6,856 nt of DNA from Chloroflexota bacterium (GCA_013154225.1 JAADCW010000083.1:1-6856), one strand, 5' to 3'. Numbered from the stretch's first letter, positions 1 to 6,490 are shown. Program-made: numbers and translations. Notes: generated by a model not told the origin, from the letters alone.

Positions 1-16
1 TTCGCCCTCACCCCCG

Positions 17-41
17 TCCCCTCTCCCAAAGGGAGAGGGGA
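17..41. repeat. Perfect 11-bp inverted repeat with AAA loop, dispersed-repeat type
   Basis: The arms TCCCCTCTCCC (17-27) and GGGAGAGGGGA (31-41) are perfectly complementary around a 3-base AAA loop, preceded by a C-rich stretch (CCCTCACCCCCG, 5-16). Neither strand has a T-tract after the stem, so it is not a standard intrinsic terminator, although its place downstream of the HD-domain gene would suit 3'-end formation or RNA stabilisation. C-rich hairpins of this form occur as dispersed intergenic repeats in several bacterial phyla; membership in such a family is inferred here from one copy. Confidence 0.6.
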
Positions 42-154
42 GAAAGTCGCCCGCTATTGTTGATCTGGAGGGCCTGTAACCTGCGTAACATTTCATGCAA
101 ACCCGTTGTACAGGATTTCCAGGCGTTGCGCAACTTTTGTGTCAGGTAGTCAGT

Positions 155-1012
155 TTAGATTTCAAAAATGCGCACCAACGGTTCTTCATGGCCGGTGCTT
201 TCGGCCAGCACTTCAATGTAAGGTTCCAGCCCTGAGCCTTTGAGTTTTTCCTTGAGCAGGGAATCCACCTGGAAGATGCCCGCGGAGTTGCGCAGGATGA
301 TATGCACCCGAATGGGCTTCTTTTCGCCTTCTTCCACCTGCACGCTTTCCACAGCCATTGCAGAAACCGAATGGATGTTGATTTCGCCTTGCTCAAAGGG
401 GATGCGGGAGCGTCCCTTGGCCATATCCAGCGCGTCGGCCACGCGGACGATGCCTGCTTCCAGGGTGAAGGGGCGCCCACCTGCTCGATGGGCGATGATG
501 GCGTGCAGAATGTCAGATTGCACCAAAGTGCGCAGCCCTACATCGGGGTAAGCCGGGGCTAAAAGCCCGGGAAGTTTGCGGTCGGCAATGATAAGGCTGT
601 ATTCCTCATGGTTGGCCCGATGGATGCTCATGCCAATGTCGTGGAGCAGGGCAGCCAGGGTGACGATCACTTCGGCGTCGTCGTAATCCATGCCGTGGTC
701 TTTTACTGCAGAAGGCGTGACGCCGTGTTTGACCAGCAGGCGGAGCAGGTGCAGGGCCAAATTGGCGACGATTTGCATGTGTACTGGCCCGTGGTCAGAC
801 ATGCCCAGGCGGGTGACCGCGTTGACGTTTTGCGCGTGCCAGAGGGCGTAGAGCTCTTCGTCGGCCTGGACGGTTTCCAGAACTTGTTGAAGCTTGGCGT
901 TGTGCCGCGCGGGAAGGTGAATGTGCGTGCGCTTGGCCCGCGGCGGCAGCCCCACTGGCGGGGTAAAGGTTTGAGGTTCGTCTGCTGGAGAAGCGTTGCG
1001 TTCGGTGCTCAT
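155..1012 (-). CDS. HD-domain metal-dependent phosphohydrolase (COG3294-like)
   Basis: Protein of 285 residues, cytoplasmic, with no signal peptide or membrane segment. The first 35 residues are Pro-rich and probably disordered. The HD domain spans about 70-200: His in DHGPVH (74 and 78), the HD doublet in ALLHDIGM (124-125), further His in ILHAIIAHRAG (170, 175), and Asp in RVADALDM (193, 196), giving the H-HD-D metal-ligand pattern. A C-terminal beta-rich region (about 205-285, with NSAGIFQVDSLLKEKLKGSG) resembles the tail of COG3294 HD proteins. HD enzymes hydrolyse phosphate esters, often of nucleotides; the substrate here is unknown. The ATG at 1012 is preceded by AAGGA (1019-1023) with a 6-base spacer. 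It follows phoU by 72 bp on the same strand with no terminator between, so it is probably the last gene of the pst operon. A role in phosphate or nucleotide signalling is inference from position. Fold confidence is high, function low. Confidence 0.85.
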   Translation of the reverse strand: MSTERNASPADEPQTFTPPVGLPPRAKRTHIHLPARHNAKLQQVLETVQADEELYALWHAQNVNAVTRLGMSDHGPVHMQIVANLALHLLRLLVKHGVTPSAVKDHGMDYDDAEVIVTLAALLHDIGMSIHRANHEEYSLIIADRKLPGLLAPAYPDVGLRTLVQSDILHAIIAHRAGGRPFTLEAGIVRVADALDMAKGRSRIPFEQGEINIHSVSAMAVESVQVEEGEKKPIRVHIILRNSAGIFQVDSLLKEKLKGSGLEPYIEVLAESTGHEEPLVRIFEI

Positions 1013-1084
1013 ACGGCGTCCTTGGCGGGGGCTGAATTTTCGGGCGCTCTCATAGGGCGGGTGGCATACGCGGCCCGGAAAGGC

Positions 1085-1738
1085 TTAGGCCAGTTCGGTA
1101 ATTTCGCCCGTGACGGTAAAGAGCGTGCGTTCGCAGATATTGGTGACGCGGTCGGCCATGCGCTCCACGTTGTGGGCGGCCCAAAGCAGGTAGTTGGCCT
1201 GGTCAATGGTTTTGGGGTCTTGGATCATGAAGGTGATCAGTTCCCGGTAGATCTGGTTGTAGAGCGCGTCCACTTCGTCATCCCGTTGGGGAATGGCGCG
1301 GGCAGTTTGCGCATCGTCGTGTACGAAGGCTTGGAGCGCATCTTCCAGCATGGTGGTGGCAATTTCGGCCATGCGCGGCAGGTCAATGAGGGGTTTGAGC
1401 AAAGGCTTGTCGCCCATCAGGATGTTGATTTTGGCAATGCCCTTGGCGTAATCGCCCATGCGTTCCAGTTCGCCCGCGATGTCCAAAATGGAAGCCAGCA
1501 GACGCAGGTCGTGGGCCAAGGGTTGTTGGGTAGCAATCACCACCAGCGCGGCGCGTTCAATGTCGAAGCGCAGGGCGTTGATCTGCTGGTCGGTATCCAT
1601 GATGCGTTGTGAGGCTTCAATATCGCGGTGTTTTAGGGCTTCGATGGCGTCGAGCATGGCTTGTTTGACCATGTCGCCCAGACGAAGCACCTGCGCTTTC
1701 AGGCTTTGGAGTTCGGTTTCCAGCACTTTTCGGGGCAT
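1085..1738 (-). CDS. phoU: Phosphate signalling/transport regulator PhoU
   Basis: Protein of 217 residues, the usual length for PhoU. It is all-helical and made of two repeated three-helix bundles. Each repeat carries the family's metal-binding E-x-x-x-D signature: ELERMGDYAKGIAK (90-103, E92 and D96) and NVERMADRVTNICE (190-203, E192 and D196). PhoU is a cytoplasmic peripheral protein that restrains the PstSCAB importer and, where a PhoR/PhoB-type sensor exists, keeps the phosphate-starvation response off when phosphate is plentiful. The ATG at 1738 has AAGGAG (1747-1752) 8 bases upstream. It lies 30 bp downstream of pstB and 72 bp upstream of the HD gene, so it is almost certainly cotranscribed with pstAB. 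No PhoR/PhoB pair is present in the window. Nothing in the protein looks truncated. Confidence 0.95.
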   Translation of the reverse strand: MPRKVLETELQSLKAQVLRLGDMVKQAMLDAIEALKHRDIEASQRIMDTDQQINALRFDIERAALVVIATQQPLAHDLRLLASILDIAGELERMGDYAKGIAKINILMGDKPLLKPLIDLPRMAEIATTMLEDALQAFVHDDAQTARAIPQRDDEVDALYNQIYRELITFMIQDPKTIDQANYLLWAAHNVERMADRVTNICERTLFTVTGEITELA

Positions 1739-1768
1739 GGGGGTGTCTCCTTCCGGGAATGGTGCGAA

Positions 1769-2581
1769 TTATCCGAAGCGTCCGGTGATGTAGTCTTCGG
1801 TGAGTTTTTCCTTGGGGTTGGTGAAGAGGTCCACGGTGGGGCCAAATTCCACCAGGTAGCCCGCGCGGTCGTCGTCCATGCTGAGGAAGGCGGTAAAGTC
1901 GGAGATGCGGGCGGCTTGCTGCATGTTGTGGGTCACGATGACGATGGTGAAGTTTTCTTTCAGGGTTTGGATAAGGTCTTCGATGTTGAGGGTCGCGATG
2001 GGGTCCAGGGCTGAAGTGGGTTCGTCCATCAGGATGACTTCAGGTTCCACCGCGATGGCGCGGGCAATGCAGAGGCGCTGCTGCTGACCACCGGAAAGCG
2101 CCATGCCCGATTGACCTAATTTGTCTTTGACGTGGTCCCACAGGGCCGCGGCGCGCAAACTGCGCTCTACGATTTCATCCAAAACAGCCTTTTTGCGCAA
2201 GCCCAACAGGCGAGGCCCAAACGCGACGTTGTCGTACACGCTCATGGGGAAGGGGTTGGGGCGCTGGAAGACCATGCCAACCCGACGGCGGATATCCACC
2301 ACGTCTTGCCCTGGCGCGTAGATGTTTTCGCCATCCAAAAGCACTTCGCCTTCGACGCGCGCGCCTGGAATCAGGTCGTTCATCCGGTTGAGCGCGCGCA
2401 AAAGGGTGGATTTGCCGCATCCCGAAGGGCCAATAATGGCGGTCACCCGATGTTCGTAAACCGGCAGGGTGATGTCTTTGATGGCGCGGAAGTCTTTGTA
2501 ATAGACCGAAAGGTTGTTGAGCGCCATCTTGACCGCGAGGTCGGTGGTATCGGTCTGCTGGAAGGCGATTTGAGGTTGCAT
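1769..2581 (-). CDS. pstB: Phosphate ABC transporter ATP-binding protein PstB
   Basis: ATPase subunit of the high-affinity phosphate importer, 270 residues from the chosen start. All ABC motifs are present and intact: Walker A GPSGCGKST (51-59), Q-loop Gln106 in VFQRPNPFPMS, signature LSGGQQQR (162-169), Walker B VILMDEP (182-188), D-loop SALD (190-193) and H-loop His218 in VTHNMQQA. The RPNPFPMS and LNRMNDL (64-70) stretches are typical of PstB among ABC ATPases. The frame stays open upstream to 2659, but ATG 2581 (protein starting MQPQIAF) is preferred because GGAGGAAA (2586-2593) lies 4 bases upstream, and the longer form would overlap the end of pstA. It follows pstA by 25 bp and precedes phoU by 30 bp. 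It should act as a dimer on the cytoplasmic face of a PstC-PstA pore. Confidence 0.97.
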   Translation of the reverse strand: MQPQIAFQQTDTTDLAVKMALNNLSVYYKDFRAIKDITLPVYEHRVTAIIGPSGCGKSTLLRALNRMNDLIPGARVEGEVLLDGENIYAPGQDVVDIRRRVGMVFQRPNPFPMSVYDNVAFGPRLLGLRKKAVLDEIVERSLRAAALWDHVKDKLGQSGMALSGGQQQRLCIARAIAVEPEVILMDEPTSALDPIATLNIEDLIQTLKENFTIVIVTHNMQQAARISDFTAFLSMDDDRAGYLVEFGPTVDLFTNPKEKLTEDYITGRFG

Positions 2582-2606
2582 GGGGTTTCCTCCGAAAAAG
2601 GCCGGG

Positions 2607-3548
2607 TCAGCCATAGAGTTTGCGGCGGCGGTAGGCCAACCAGAGACGGGCAATGACATTGAGCCCCAAAGCCAAAACCATCAGCACAAAGGCCACAGCC
2701 CAAGCCAGCTGGACGCGTTCCTGATAGGGCTGTTGCGCGTATTTCCACAGGGTGAGGGGGAGGGCGTCGGCGGGCTGGCCGAAGATGTTGCTGAGGATTT
2801 GTCCCAGGCTTTGGTGGTAGTGGATGCCGTCGCGAATGATGCGCCCGATTTCATAGTTGTCGTTGCCCAGTGCGGTGAAGAGCAGAGGCGCGGTTTCGCC
2901 CACTGCGCGGGCAATGCCCAACATAATGCCGGTGATGATGCCCTCTGCCGCGGCAGGGAGCACCACTTTGAGCGCGGCCATCCATTCGGGCGAGCCCAGG
3001 GCCAGCGCGCCTTCCCGCATTTCGCCGGGCACGAGTTTGAGCATTTCTTCGGCTGAGCGCAGCACTACCGGGAGCATGATGATAGCCAGCACCACGCCGC
3101 CGGCAAAGGCAGAGAAGTGCTTTTGGGTGACCACGATGACCGCGTAGCCAAACAAGCCAATGACAATGGAAGGGATGCCGGCCAGCATGTCGGTGCTGAA
3201 ACGCAGGGCATGGGCCAGGGTGGTGTTGGGCCGTGCCAGCAGATAGAACGCGGCCAGTAAGGCCAACGGGATGGCGATGAGCGAAGCCAGCGTGACCATG
3301 ACGAACGTGCCTTCAATGGCGTGGAGCACACCGCCGCCCGACATACCCATGGGCGCAGGAAGGCGTGTGAACAGGTCTAAATTGATGTAGCGTCCCCCTT
3401 TCATCACCACGTACACGGTAATCCAAATCAGGGGAATGACAGCCAGCACGACGGTGAGGCCGGTGAGCGAGAGCATGACGGCGTTGGTGATTTTGCGCCG
3501 TCGGTAGTTGCTGGGCAAATCAATGTGATTGTAGATGCTTTCGTTCAT
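2607..3548 (-). CDS. pstA: Phosphate ABC transporter permease PstA
   Basis: Inner-membrane permease subunit, 313 residues from the chosen start. Hydrophobic segments lie near residues 22-48, 78-103, 120-142, 148-165, 199-225 and 282-303, consistent with the six-helix PstA fold. The EAA cytoplasmic-loop motif that docks onto the ATPase is at about 176-200 (EMREGALALGSPEWMAALKVVLP), followed by the PstA-typical RAVGETAPLL (214-223). The Arg-rich C terminus (YRRRKLYG) is consistent with a cytoplasmic end. The frame is open to 3704, but ATG 3548 is chosen because GAGGGAG (3553-3559) sits 4 bases upstream, the N terminus matches normal PstA length, and the extension would run into the aldolase gene. 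It is a single PstA, not a PstC-PstA fusion, so a separate PstC is needed; none lies in the window. The 68 bp between the aldolase gene and pstA contain no terminator I can see. Confidence 0.96.
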   Translation of the reverse strand: MNESIYNHIDLPSNYRRRKITNAVMLSLTGLTVVLAVIPLIWITVYVVMKGGRYINLDLFTRLPAPMGMSGGGVLHAIEGTFVMVTLASLIAIPLALLAAFYLLARPNTTLAHALRFSTDMLAGIPSIVIGLFGYAVIVVTQKHFSAFAGGVVLAIIMLPVVLRSAEEMLKLVPGEMREGALALGSPEWMAALKVVLPAAAEGIITGIMLGIARAVGETAPLLFTALGNDNYEIGRIIRDGIHYHQSLGQILSNIFGQPADALPLTLWKYAQQPYQERVQLAWAVAFVLMVLALGLNVIARLWLAYRRRKLYG

Positions 3549-3616
3549 GCGGCTCCCTCGGGGATGGCAGTTGGGCCTTGGGGCAAAAGGCAAAATAGGG
3601 GGGAAGGTGGCCTGGT

Positions 3617-4519
3617 TCAGGACGCGAGCGCCTTTTCCAGGGCTTGCGCGGCTTCCTGCCCGCGTTGCGGCGGCAGGGGCAGCAGAGGCGGCCTCACGCC
3701 CCATTGGGGGAAGCCGTGCAGGTGATGGAGCGCGGCTTTGAGGGTAGGTCCGAAAGGCGGGTAGGCTTCCAGCGCGTCGCGGCCGCGGTTGAGGACGGCC
3801 TGGGCGTGGGGCGCGGCCTTGCCTTGTTGGTGCGCGTCCCAGATTTCCCGCAGCCAGGGCGAGGCCAGGTTGGCAAGCGCGGTGATCGCGCCGCCCGCGT
3901 GGTGGGTCAGCGCGTGGGTGAGCAGGCGGTCGTTGCCGCTGAGCACCAGCAGGTCGTCGCCAAAGCGCGCGCCCAGCGCGGCCGCATGATCGGGGTCGCC
4001 TGTAGAGTCTTTGATGCCAACGAAATTGGGGAATGCGTCGTGCAGGCGGGCGAGCAAATCCAGGGAAAGGCCGACGCCAGAAACCTGGGGAATGTGATAG
4101 CCCAAAAGCGCGCCGTCTGTGGGCACTGCCGTGGTCAGCAATTCCGCAAACCAGCGGTAAAGGCCCTCGTCCGAGGCGTCCCGAAAGTAGTAGGGCGGGA
4201 GCACCACCACGCCGTCAAAGCCCAAGTCAAAAGCGGCTCGCGTGAGGGCTGCGGTTTCGCTTAGGCTGGGGGTGCCTGTGCCGGCCAGCAGGCGGAAATC
4301 AGGGTGTGTTTCCCGCACTTGCGTTGCAGTTTGCATGATGGCCAGGCGCTCTTCGGGTGAAAAAGAAGGCCCTTCGCCAGTGGTGCCCAGCAAAAGGGCA
4401 CCGTGACAGCCGCGCTCGGCCAGGAAGTCCAGCAAGGGGGGCAGGTCGTCGGGGATGGACTTGCCGTGGGGGTCTGCGGGTGTGACCGCGGCGGCGTAGA
4501 TGCCGGCAAGAGGGTGCAT
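3617..4519 (-). CDS. DHDPS/N-acetylneuraminate lyase family aldolase
   Basis: Class I aldolase of 300 residues, close to the family norm of about 290-300, forming a cytoplasmic TIM barrel. The pyruvate-binding motif GTTGEG is at 45-50, PPYYF at 108-112 supplies the conserved Tyr110, the catalytic Tyr141 is in GYHIPQVSG, and the Schiff-base Lys170 is in VGIKDSTGD. In true dihydrodipicolinate synthase the Tyr motif is usually YNVPxRT, where the Arg binds the carboxylate of aspartate semialdehyde. Here the motif is YHIPQVSG, without that Arg and closer to the YNIPxLSG type of sialic-acid lyases and sugar-acid aldolases. It is therefore more likely a 2-keto acid lyase or aldolase than lysine-pathway DapA, but the substrate cannot be read from the sequence. 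ATG 4519 has AAGGAG (4526-4531) 6 bases upstream. It is the probable first gene of the pstA-pstB-phoU unit. Confidence 0.9.
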   Translation of the reverse strand: MHPLAGIYAAAVTPADPHGKSIPDDLPPLLDFLAERGCHGALLLGTTGEGPSFSPEERLAIMQTATQVRETHPDFRLLAGTGTPSLSETAALTRAAFDLGFDGVVVLPPYYFRDASDEGLYRWFAELLTTAVPTDGALLGYHIPQVSGVGLSLDLLARLHDAFPNFVGIKDSTGDPDHAAALGARFGDDLLVLSGNDRLLTHALTHHAGGAITALANLASPWLREIWDAHQQGKAAPHAQAVLNRGRDALEAYPPFGPTLKAALHHLHGFPQWGVRPPLLPLPPQRGQEAAQALEKALAS

Positions 4520-4547
4520 GGCGGGCTCCTTGAAAGAGGCTGGCTTT

Positions 4548-4553
4548 ATTTTA
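4548..4553 (-). promoter_or_regulatory. Possible -10 element for the aldolase-pst operon
   Basis: On the minus strand TAAAAT matches the TATAAT consensus at five of six positions and lies in an AT-rich pocket 29 bases upstream of the aldolase ATG, which would give a leader of about 20 bases. No convincing -35 hexamer is seen 16-18 bases further up. No Pho-box-like direct repeats are evident. This is a weak call. Confidence 0.3.
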
Positions 4554-4763
4554 CCCTATGAAAGAAAAGCAGAAGCGACGGAAGCGGAAAAGCCGTGGGT
4601 TTGAATGTAAGACGCCCTTAGCGGCATCACGTTTTGGCGCAAGGGGCGCTTTCGTATAGCCAGTAAAGCGCGGCAGGCAGGTTGTGTTCTTGGCAGGGAA
4701 TGCGCGGTCGCTTTGAAGCAATCCATCGGATGGGAGATGGGAAACCTGACAGCGGCATTGCAA

Positions 4764-4790
4764 AAGGGGCACAGCATTGCCGTGCCCCTT
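4764..4790 (-). terminator. Candidate intrinsic terminator downstream of metK
   Basis: On the minus strand AAGGGGCAC and GTGCCCCTT form a perfect 9-bp stem around a 9-base loop. The last two U of the stem continue into two more (UUUU in all) before GC. The stem is strong and the U-tract short, so termination efficiency may be modest. It lies a little over 100 bases past the metK stop, with a second hairpin (4824-4856) between. It could equally be part of a small repeat element. Confidence 0.45.
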
Positions 4791-4823
4791 GGGGATGCGA
4801 AATCTATGCAGCAATTTGTCGTG

Positions 4824-4856
4824 TTCAGCGCCGTGCCCCTTGGGCATTTCGCTGAA
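4824..4856. repeat. Two-stage hairpin sharing a repeat with the adjacent hairpin
   Basis: TTCAGCG (4824-4830) pairs with CGCTGAA (4850-4856), 7 bp. A symmetrical 3x3 internal loop follows, and then TGCCC (4834-4838) pairs with GGGCA (4842-4846) around a CTT loop. The 15-base string GCCGTGCCCCTTGGG occurs here (4830-4844) and again at 4779-4793 within the neighbouring hairpin. There is no T-tract on either side, so it is not a terminator by itself. The nature of the element is unknown. Confidence 0.55.
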
Positions 4857-4897
4857 AGCCCTAATGCTTAGTTCCTAATTTTCCTAATTTCTGATTT

Positions 4898-6106
4898 TTA
4901 TCTCACCGCGTCCCGCAGTGCCTCAGCCTTGTCGGTGCGTTCCCAAGGCAGGTCGAGGTCGTCGCGGCCAAAGTGCCCATAAGCGGCCACCTGGCGATAG
5001 ATGGGGCGGCGCAGGTCCAGGTCGCGGATGATCGCACCAGGCCGCAGGTCAAAGTGTTGTTGCACCAGCGCCGCGATTTGCTCGTCGGGAATGCGGCCAG
5101 TGCCAAAGGTTTCCACATTGATGGAAACCGGCTTGGCCACGCCAATGGCGTAGGCCACCTGGATTTCGCAGCGGTCGGCCAGGCCCGCGGCCACGATGTT
5201 CTTCGCCACCCAGCGCGCGGCGTAAGCGCCGGAGCGGTCCACTTTCGTCGGGTCTTTACCGCTGAACGCACCGCCGCCGTGGCGCCCCATACCGCCGTAG
5301 GTATCCACGATGATTTTGCGGCCGGTCATGCCCGCGTCGCCCATGGGGCCGCCCACCACAAAGCGGCCGGTGGGGTTGATGAGGTAGCGGATGTCGCCGT
5401 CCACCAGTTCGGGCGGGATGATGGGCTTGATGATTTCCTCGATGACGCCCTCTTCCAGCTCCTTGCGGCTGACGTCGGGCGCGTGTTGGGTGCTGATGAG
5501 CACGGTATGCACCCGTTTGGGCTTGCCGTAAGCGTATTCCACCGTGACCTGGCTTTTGCCATCGGGCCGCAGCCAGGGCAGGCCGCCTTGTTTGCGCACT
5601 TCGGCCAGGCGGCGGGTGAGTTTGTGCGCCAGATAGATGGGCATGGGCATCAAGACGTCGGTTTCGTTGCACGCATAGCCAAACATCATGCCTTGGTCGC
5701 CCGCGCCAATGGCTTCGATTTCCTCTTCGGTCATTTCGCCGGTTTTGGCTTCCAGGGCTTTGTTTACGCCCATGGCAATATCGCCCGACTGCTTGGCAAT
5801 AGCCACCAGCACGCCGCTGGTGTCGGCATCGAAGCCAGTTTCGCTGCCGGTATAGCCGATTTCCCGAATGACCTCACGCGCCAGGTCGTTGTAATTGACA
5901 GTCGCGTTGGCGGTAATTTCGCCAAAGAGCATCACAAAGCCGGTTTTGGTCGCGGTTTCGCACGCGACGCGGGCATAGGGGTCTTGGGCTAAAAAGGCAT
6001 CCAACACCGCATCGCTGATTTGGTCGCACATTTTGTCGGGATGGCCTTCGGTGACCGATTCCGACGTGAACAACAAAGATGGCGATTGCATGAATGTTGT
6101 GCTCAT
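4898..6106 (-). CDS. metK: S-adenosylmethionine synthetase MetK
   Basis: Makes S-adenosylmethionine from methionine and ATP, releasing phosphate and pyrophosphate; a cytoplasmic enzyme, tetrameric in most bacteria. The protein is 402 residues, a normal length. Visible motifs are TEGHPDK (19-25, with catalytic His22), the signature GAGDQGMMFGYA (134-145), and the Gly-rich phosphate loop GGGAFSGKDPTKVDRSG (277-293) with its K and D ligands. The C-terminal YGHFGR (376-381) is also typical. The frame extends upstream to 6184, but that would run through the terminator hairpin. ATG 6106 (protein starting MSTTFMQS) has AAGGAGG (6111-6117) 4 bases upstream and gives the usual N terminus before LLFTSESVTEGHPDK. 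Expression should be controlled by the SAM-I riboswitch upstream, which makes this a feedback loop in which the product shuts off its own enzyme. No key residue appears to be missing. Confidence 0.98.
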   Translation of the reverse strand: MSTTFMQSPSLLFTSESVTEGHPDKMCDQISDAVLDAFLAQDPYARVACETATKTGFVMLFGEITANATVNYNDLAREVIREIGYTGSETGFDADTSGVLVAIAKQSGDIAMGVNKALEAKTGEMTEEEIEAIGAGDQGMMFGYACNETDVLMPMPIYLAHKLTRRLAEVRKQGGLPWLRPDGKSQVTVEYAYGKPKRVHTVLISTQHAPDVSRKELEEGVIEEIIKPIIPPELVDGDIRYLINPTGRFVVGGPMGDAGMTGRKIIVDTYGGMGRHGGGAFSGKDPTKVDRSGAYAARWVAKNIVAAGLADRCEIQVAYAIGVAKPVSINVETFGTGRIPDEQIAALVQQHFDLRPGAIIRDLDLRRPIYRQVAAYGHFGRDDLDLPWERTDKAEALRDAVR

Positions 6107-6143
6107 GTTGCCTCCTTGGATATTTACGCGGCGTGAGAGGCAT

Positions 6144-6177
6144 AAAAAATTGCCCTTCCGCTGGAACGAAAGGGCAA
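6144..6177 (-). terminator. Riboswitch-controlled intrinsic terminator of the metK leader
   Basis: In the RNA, UUGCCCUUUCG pairs with CGGAAGGGCAA over 11 bp (one U-G wobble) around the loop UUCCAG, followed by six U (6149 to 6144). It sits 31 bases downstream of the SAM aptamer and 37 bases before the metK ATG. The antiterminator is visible: GAGAGGGCA (6204-6212), which overlaps the 3' strand of aptamer helix P1, can pair with UGCCCUUUC (6168-6176) in the 5' arm of the terminator, 9 bp with one G-U. SAM binding locks P1 and frees the terminator, turning metK off. Confidence 0.93.
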
Positions 6178-6207
6178 AAGGCATCCTCTAAGGGCTGCGC
6201 GGCTGCC

Positions 6208-6347
<140 letters not shown>

Positions 6348-6358
6348 CCGCGTATGAG

Positions 6359-6389
6359 ATTGTATCTGAACGCGCCAATCTTACCACAA
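6359..6389 (-). promoter_or_regulatory. Probable metK promoter
   Basis: On the minus strand TACAAT (6359-6364) matches the -10 consensus at five of six positions and would start transcription near 6353, only about 8 bases before the first paired base of the riboswitch, which is the expected geometry. The best -35 candidate is TTGTGG (6384-6389), a partial match to TTGACA with a long 19-base spacer. The -10 is fairly convincing and the -35 weak. The -35 lies at the end of a long palindrome. Confidence 0.5.
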
Positions 6390-6437
6390 TTTTGCGCGTT
6401 TGCCCATAAGACCGCAAAGAGCACGCGTAAATTGTGG
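6384..6437. repeat. Long imperfect palindrome overlapping the metK -35 region
   Basis: The left arm is CCACAATTT-TG-CGCGT (6384-6399) and the right arm ACGCG-T-AAATTGTGG (6423-6437). They are complementary over 9 bp, interrupted by a 2-versus-1 base bulge, and then over 5 more bp, with a 23-base spacer. A second, competing inverted repeat, TTTGCCCA (6399-6406) and TGGGCAAA (6435-6442), shares bases with the right arm. It lies upstream of the riboswitch and downstream of the mutL terminators. It could be an operator pair, a cruciform or the remnant of a small inverted-repeat element. Confidence 0.6.
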
Positions 6438-6490
6438 GCAAAGGCTTCCTCCGTTACTGTAAGAGGATGCCGTCCATTCCCTGCCACAGA

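Larger units (their letters stand above)
4520..4897. other. Intergenic region between metK and the aldolase gene
   Basis: This 378-bp stretch has no gene I can support. Two open frames on the minus strand (about 4556-4777 and 4551-4847) have no recognisable domain and look unlike their neighbours in residue content. The right half carries two hairpins sharing a short repeat (4764-4790 and 4824-4856). The left end carries a possible -10 element for the aldolase gene. I see nothing specific in about 4560-4750. Confidence 0.6.

Noticed and set aside
125..134. 10-base palindrome GTTGCGCAAC downstream of the HD gene
   Set aside because: Too short and isolated to claim as an operator; it may be chance.
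608..1612. 334-codon open frame on the plus strand across the HD gene and phoU
   Set aside because: It is antisense to two well-supported genes, its product has no recognisable domain, and long antisense frames are common in GC-rich coding DNA.
2132..2656. 174-codon plus-strand frame over pstB
   Set aside because: Antisense shadow of pstB with no motif.
2582..2659. N-terminally extended start for PstB
   Set aside because: It would overlap the end of pstA; the ATG at 2581 has a strong, well-spaced ribosome binding site and gives the family's normal length.
3549..3704. N-terminally extended start for PstA
   Set aside because: The extension overlaps the 3' end of the aldolase gene in another frame and is Ala/Arg-rich; ATG 3548 has a good ribosome binding site.
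3644..4264. 206-codon plus-strand frame over the aldolase gene
   Set aside because: Antisense shadow; the minus-strand protein has complete catalytic motifs.
4551..4847. Possible small minus-strand gene between metK and the aldolase gene
   Set aside because: No domain is recognisable, and the frame runs through the hairpin region; I could not support it as coding.
4973..5992. 339-codon open frame on the plus strand inside metK
   Set aside because: It is fully antisense to metK, has His/Gly/Ala-rich shadow composition, and no domain is seen.
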